64,000 nucleotides of DNA. Origin: Dactylosporangium roseum. GTDB taxonomy: Bacteria; Actinomycetota; Actinomycetes; Mycobacteriales; Micromonosporaceae. The translations under genes were made by a program, and so were the position numbers. Shown here in pieces: positions 60,603 to 64,000 of this stretch (position 1 is its first letter; each line of letters begins with the position of its first letter). The notes under the pieces were generated by a model. It was not told the DNA's origin. It worked only from the letters and a program-made list of their open reading frames with translations, and did not search any database. The DNA lies in NCBI RefSeq assembly GCF_025264685.1, contig NZ_CP073721.1, positions 859,001 to 923,000 of the forward strand. Reading direction: 5' to 3'.

Positions 60603-62246
60603 TCACATCCACGGCCAGGCCGCGCGTTTACCGGCCTCGATCAGCGGCACCATGCGGAACGTGGCGTCGGTCAGGCCGCCGAACTCGATCCGGTTGGTCT
60701 TGCCCGCCTCAATCGGGGTCGCGCGGTAACCGCCGAGGTTGAAGCCGTACATGGCGACCGTTGACGGAACCGCGTTGCTCACACCGTGCGCGTAGTGGCC
60801 GTCCATGGTCTGCATGTCCGAGATGATGAACACCCGGTCGTGACCTGCCCATGTCCGCTGCAACGAGGCGAGGATCTGCGTGCCGTGACCGACCTCACCG
60901 GTGCGCTTCAAGAAGCGGTCGATCTCCTTGAGCGCCGACGCACCCTTCGGCACCTCGTGCTTGAACACGCCATCGGCGAAGCCGTAGACGTCGGCGCCGC
61001 ATCGCATCGCCAGGACGACGCCGAACACGGCCGCGGCCTTCGCTGCGGTCATCGTCGACTTCGCCGAGAAGCGCCCGTTCGTCATCGACGCCGAGGTGTC
61101 GATGAGGACCAGCGTGCGGCCGTCGAGCTGCGGGACGTTCGACAGGGCGGCCGTCAGAGCCTTGTCCAGGGCGTGACCCCAGCGCAGCGACGGGGCGGCC
61201 TCGTAGGCGGCGAGGAACCGGAACGGGAACTGGCGTGACTTCGCCACCTGCTCCGGATCCGCGAGCCGCGCAGCCACCTGATCGGCGATCGCGTCGGGCA
61301 CACCAGCCTCGTCGAAGTTGCGCAGGTTGCGCAGCAGGGCCATATAGCCCATCGATGGGATGAGCGCCGCCCAGAGCTTCGCCTTGTCCAGCTTTGCGCC
61401 AACGAGGGAGAGAACGTCCTCCCACGTCATCCCAGCAGCGCGCAGCCGGTCGGCGTCGAGCATCGCCTGAGGGTCACCCTCGGCCAGCTCGCGCAGTTCG
61501 GCGTTCGCTCGGATCATCTCCAGCCGCTCCGGGGTCGGGTTGTCCCGATTGTGTCGCCGATCGATCGCGTGCTCGAACAGGTCACCCTGCCAGGCGCCAC
61601 GCCACCGGTTGCCCTGCGAGCTGCCCTTGCGGTCGCCCGGGTGGGTCAGCTCCAGCACGTCGGCGAACCGCACGCCGCGCGATCCCGTGTCGTACTTGAG
61701 GAGCGGGTACTCCGCGTAGAGGCGCATCGCGGCGTCGGCGACACCCCGCTTGACCGGCTTCGGGATTGCGCGGCCGTAGGTCGACGTCCAGTAGGCCAGC
61801 ATCTCGCCCGGCTCGTCCGCTCGCTGACACACGGCGTCGATCACGGCGCGCTCAATGCCACGGTCGTCGGACCAGCCCGGCACCTCGTGCGCCGGGACGC
61901 TCGGCACCCTCACCTCAAGGCGCGCCTTCACGAACTCGGCCGCGCCGACGAGCGACGCCGAGCGCATGTTGCCGTCGGAGCGCAGCCAGCGGAGCAGGCC
62001 GACCGTCCAGATCGGATCCTCGATCGCGGCCTGACGGACCAGCTTGGCGTAGCGGGCGTCACGGTCCGACGCCTTCTCGTAGAACGTGTCCTCGCCAACC
62101 ATGTTGCTCACGGCCAGCAGGAAGAGTTCGGACTGGATGTCCCGGACGAACGCCGGAGCGCCCTCGTGGGTCACGCCCGGACCAGCCACGACGATCGGGC
62201 CGGCGCCCTTCGCCGGCCTCGTTGCGGTGGAGTTGAACTTGCTCAC
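60603..62246 (-). CDS. TROVE-domain Ro60-like RNA-binding protein
   Basis: 547 residues from GTG 62246 (GGGAG upstream; ATG 62261 possible). Residues about 10-340 form the HEAT-repeat TROVE ring (FVRDIQSELFLLAVSNMVGED; WTVGLLRWLRSDGNMRSASLVGAAEFVKA). From about 370 a vWA domain with the MIDAS motif DTSASM near residue 386 and TGEVGHGT follows. In Ro60, structured RNAs such as Y RNAs bind the outer ring surface and misfolded RNA ends enter the cavity. In Deinococcus and mycobacteria the bacterial protein works with nucleases. Three Y-RNA-like genes lie immediately upstream. Phage copies are rare. Confidence 0.92.
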   Translation of the reverse strand: MSKFNSTATRPAKGAGPIVVAGPGVTHEGAPAFVRDIQSELFLLAVSNMVGEDTFYEKASDRDARYAKLVRQAAIEDPIWTVGLLRWLRSDGNMRSASLVGAAEFVKARLEVRVPSVPAHEVPGWSDDRGIERAVIDAVCQRADEPGEMLAYWTSTYGRAIPKPVKRGVADAAMRLYAEYPLLKYDTGSRGVRFADVLELTHPGDRKGSSQGNRWRGAWQGDLFEHAIDRRHNRDNPTPERLEMIRANAELRELAEGDPQAMLDADRLRAAGMTWEDVLSLVGAKLDKAKLWAALIPSMGYMALLRNLRNFDEAGVPDAIADQVAARLADPEQVAKSRQFPFRFLAAYEAAPSLRWGHALDKALTAALSNVPQLDGRTLVLIDTSASMTNGRFSAKSTMTAAKAAAVFGVVLAMRCGADVYGFADGVFKHEVPKGASALKEIDRFLKRTGEVGHGTQILASLQRTWAGHDRVFIISDMQTMDGHYAHGVSNAVPSTVAMYGFNLGGYRATPIEAGKTNRIEFGGLTDATFRMVPLIEAGKRAAWPWM

Positions 62247-62292
62247 GGAAACGGCTCCCATCCGGATGTGGAGGGAGCCGCAGGCCAGATGT

Positions 62293-62429
62293 GATGCCCG
62301 AGATCAAGTCGGTCCGGCGGTCGTTTGGTGCTCTGCCAGTTGAGCTACCTCGACAAGTCGAGGACGGGACTCGAACCCGCAACCACCCCATTAACAGTGG
62401 AAGAACTCCGAACCTGCGCACCGGGCATC
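62293..62429 (-). ncRNA. Y-RNA-like RNA 1 with permuted tRNA-Asn module
   Basis: About 137 nt. Outer stem GATGCCCG/CGGGCATC (8 bp), conserved internal-loop strands GTGCGCA and GACTTGATCT, inner stem GGTTCGG/CCGGACC. The distal part folds as a tRNA read in permuted order: anticodon arm with loop CTGTTAA (62391-62397), variable TGGTT, T arm with loop TTCGAGT, acceptor 3' strand CCTCGAC, TT, acceptor 5' strand GTCGAGG, TA, D arm GCTC-AACTGGCA-GAGC. U8, A14, G18, G19, A21, T54-A58 positions are all present. CTTG caps the acceptor. Bacterial YrlA RNAs have the same plan. Confidence 0.8.
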
Positions 62430-62444
62430 CATCTGAAGTTGTGA

Positions 62445-62583
62445 CTCCCCGAGATCAAGTCGGCTGACGGTGTGCCACACGCCATGTGGCTGGCGAGCCG
62501 CGAACCTTGCGGAGCGGCTGCCCGGACTCGAACCGGATTCTTGTGAAGGAAGAAGTAACCGTCGAAGCCTGCGCACCGGGGAG
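62445..62583 (-). ncRNA. Y-RNA-like RNA 2 with degenerate tRNA module
   Basis: About 139 nt. Outer stem CTCCCCG/CGGGGAG (7 bp), conserved strands GTGCGCA and GACTTGATCT as in RNA 1, inner stem GGCT..GACGG/CCGTC-AGCC. Distal part: 5-bp TTCTT/AAGAA arm with 7-base loop CCTTCAC (62543-62549), T arm with loop TTCGAGT (62526-62532), acceptor AGCCGC/GCGGCT capped by a GCAA tetraloop, D-like arm CGCC-AGCCACAT-GGCG without the G18-G19 pair. Tandem to RNA 1, separated by 15 bases. Confidence 0.75.
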
Positions 62584-62600
62584 GTGCATATCGAGTTGTG

Positions 62601-62670
62601 GCCGCCGAGATCAGAGCGGACCCGGTCTTTTTCATGCCAGAGAAGTATCCGAGCCCTTCGCACCGGCGGC
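62601..62670 (-). ncRNA. Y-RNA-like RNA 3, minimal form
   Basis: About 70 nt. Outer stem GCCGCCG/CGGCGGC (7 bp), conserved strands GTGCGAAGG and CTCTGATCT, short inner pairing CGGA/TCCG, then a small loop region with CTGG/CCGG. No tRNA-like module. The conserved strands align with those of RNA 1 and RNA 2, so it should bind the same protein. Confidence 0.65.
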
Positions 62671-62720
62671 GCACCATCGACGGTACACCGTGCGGATCCC
62701 GTTGTTAAACCGGATTTGGG

Positions 62721-63440
62721 CTACGCCGCAGGTTTGTCCGAACGGCGGATCCCGTTGCGCCGCACCGTAGTTGCGACCTCACTGGTCCATGCGGCGTACT
62801 CGTCCTCGGTGAGCAGGCCCTTGCACGTCGGGATCGCGCACTCGGACGCATAGTCGGAGCCGGGTACCCGCCATAGGGTCGCCGCGCCACAACGCTTGCA
62901 CGGCACGCCGTCGAGGTATTCCGGGCGAGGGTCGACCAATCCGAGCTGGGCGCGGAGCGCGCCGTGGACGCGGCGGACGTCCTCGAAACACTCATCGACG
63001 GCCGGGTGCGCGTCCATCGCGTCGTCTGCCCGGCGCAGCAGCCACGCCGCCAGCACCGGAACGGACGGCTCCGGGAGACGCTCCAAGCCGCCGCGCGCCT
63101 CCCGCCAGTCCCGCACCCAGAAATCGAGCACGCTGGCCACCGACTCGTAGCCCACCTGGTCCTCGCCCAGCAGCCACACGTGCCTCGCCGGGCCGGTCAG
63201 GTCCAGCGGGTCGACCCGGATCGGCAACGGCCGCTCCTTGGAGCCCGACACCCTGCCGCCGGCACGCTGACCGGCGATGCCCGACGGCTCCTCGGCGAGC
63301 AGTTGGGCGTGCAGGTCCGGGATCTCCACCAGCCAGGTGCGGAACCTCGACCTGCACACGCCACACAACTGCGGGGTGTGCGGATCTCTGCGCCAGCACG
63401 CGGGGCACGAGCCGGAGGGCTCGTCCTGGTCAACGGTCAA
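62721..63440 (-). CDS. Actinophage zinc-cluster protein
   Basis: 239 residues from TTG 63440 (GGGGAGG 8 bases upstream). CPACWRRDPHTPQLCGVC at the start and CKRCGAATLWRVPGSDYASECAIPTC near the end are two zinc clusters. The middle LPIRVDPLDLTGPARHVW and VLDFWVRDWRE match a family common in actinophages next to regulators. It is of unknown function. Overlaps the upstream gene. Confidence 0.7.
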   Translation of the reverse strand: MTVDQDEPSGSCPACWRRDPHTPQLCGVCRSRFRTWLVEIPDLHAQLLAEEPSGIAGQRAGGRVSGSKERPLPIRVDPLDLTGPARHVWLLGEDQVGYESVASVLDFWVRDWREARGGLERLPEPSVPVLAAWLLRRADDAMDAHPAVDECFEDVRRVHGALRAQLGLVDPRPEYLDGVPCKRCGAATLWRVPGSDYASECAIPTCKGLLTEDEYAAWTSEVATTVRRNGIRRSDKPAA

Positions 63441-63708
63441 CGGGAACCTCCCCGAGCCAGAACGCGGCAGCACGCTCAACCTCTCCGTGGAGCACCTCGA
63501 ACTGCATCCAGGCGAGGGCCTTGCTGCCGGCCGCCTCGTAGTCGGCGAGAAGCGCCCGGTCGCGTGCGACGAGCCGGAGCGCCGCCTCGCCCACGACCTG
63601 GTCATCGAACAGCCACACGTGGCCCATGTCCTGCACGTCCGTCTCGGCCTCGTCGAGAGCGCGCCGAAGACGATGGGCAAGCGGTGGGGTGTCGGACTCA
63701 TCCGGCAT
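63430..63708 (-). CDS. Actinophage hypothetical protein (DUF6221-like)
   Basis: 92 residues from ATG 63708 after GAGGAG. MGHVWLFDDQVVGEAALRLVARDRALLADYE is a recurrent actinophage pattern. Overlaps both neighbours. Function unknown. Confidence 0.6.
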   Translation of the reverse strand: MPDESDTPPLAHRLRRALDEAETDVQDMGHVWLFDDQVVGEAALRLVARDRALLADYEAAGSKALAWMQFEVLHGEVERAAAFWLGEVPVDR

Positions 63709-64000
63709 GATCTTGCTCCTCCTCGGGAAGCCATTCGGAACTGAAAGCGGGATGGTCAGACCACACTGCGCCGAGCATCCGCAGCAGATACGCCGGGTAC
63801 TCCACCGTCTCGTCATCGGAGAGCCCCTCCCGGCAGTACTGCAACAGTGCGCGGTGGAGGGCAACATCGCGGAGCACTCGGGCAGGATCGTGACGGGCGA
63901 TGTGGGCGCCGTCAGCCGTGCGCAACTCCTCGCTCTCGGCGATCTTCACCGGAAGTGTGTTGCCGGGGCCACCCCAACTGAGCTGCCACTCCTCAACAGT
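63698..64000 (-). CDS. DUF6221-family protein, N-terminus outside window
   Basis: The frame is open to the window edge (…EEWQLSWGGPGNTLPVKIAES), so the true start lies beyond 64000. HIARHDPARVLRDVALHRALLQYC and LLRMLGAVWSDHPAF are the DUF6221 signature. Common in actinomycetes and their phages. Function unknown. Confidence 0.7.
   Translation of the reverse strand, partial: TVEEWQLSWGGPGNTLPVKIAESEELRTADGAHIARHDPARVLRDVALHRALLQYCREGLSDDETVEYPAYLLRMLGAVWSDHPAFSSEWLPEEEQDHAG

Noticed and set aside
62293..62583. Ordinary tRNA genes (Asn-like and Glu-like) on the minus strand
   Set aside because: T arms and anticodon arms are present, but the 5' half lies after the 3' half, so no normal cloverleaf closes; the permuted Y RNA reading explains all parts.
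59940..64000. DNA replication module
   Set aside because: No polymerase, primase, helicase or single-strand-binding protein is recognisable among these genes.

Overview
The window is high-GC actinobacterial DNA, most like a Micromonosporaceae chromosome (Actinoplanes or Micromonospora type). I infer this from the conservon operon with its long Pro-rich sensor kinase, the nucleoside-salvage operon, codon use and many leaderless promoters. I cannot name the species.

Host part (1-19.5 kb). Positions 1-7.6 kb hold a plus-strand purine/pyrimidine nucleoside operon: the tail of a BMP-family binding lipoprotein, a double-ATPase ABC protein, two permeases, cytidine deaminase with an extra C-terminal domain, thymidine phosphorylase, a cupin and a DUF4272-like protein. 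An RlmA-type rRNA methyltransferase and adenosine deaminase follow, divergently transcribed. From 9.7 to 14.6 kb lies a conservon: nitrate-sensor-like kinase, roadblock/LC7, DUF742 and small GTPase. Facing it is a 1,039-residue Pro/Ala-rich protein whose N-terminus looks like an IS110-type transposase and whose C-terminal tail matches that of the conservon kinase. An acidic protein of unknown function is the last host gene.

Prophage (about 19.5 kb to beyond the right edge). The left end carries a tyrosine integrase, a resolvase-like remnant, an HTH protein, and a cluster resembling the transfer region of actinomycete conjugative elements: three membrane proteins and an FtsK/SpoIIIE translocase with a gamma domain. 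One of these membrane-protein genes is packed with about 40 GGTTG/CAACC pentamers. Next come regulators with readable operators, an orphan Phd-type antitoxin, a holin-like protein, a DUF2829/Tad2-like anti-defence protein and an antirepressor. From 32 kb rightwards the minus strand carries, in reverse order of transcription, lysis genes, tail genes (a split tail protein with an inserted poly-gamma-glutamate hydrolase, tape measure, frameshifted chaperone, tail tube), head-tail connectors, decoration proteins, capsid, scaffold, MuF protein, portal, terminase and two HNH nucleases. Two plus-strand membrane-protein genes sit inside this block and share a spacing-identical upstream element.

The most striking part is 60.6-62.7 kb. 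A phage-encoded Ro60-like TROVE protein is preceded by three tandem Y-RNA-like RNAs on the same strand. All three share a stem with conserved internal-loop strands. The one next to the gene carries a nearly complete circularly permuted tRNA-Asn, the next a degenerate tRNA-like module, and the third none. Bacterial Ro/Y RNA particles with tRNA mimicry are known; I read this as a phage-borne version with a graded RNA family.

The right attachment site and any replication genes are not inside the window.
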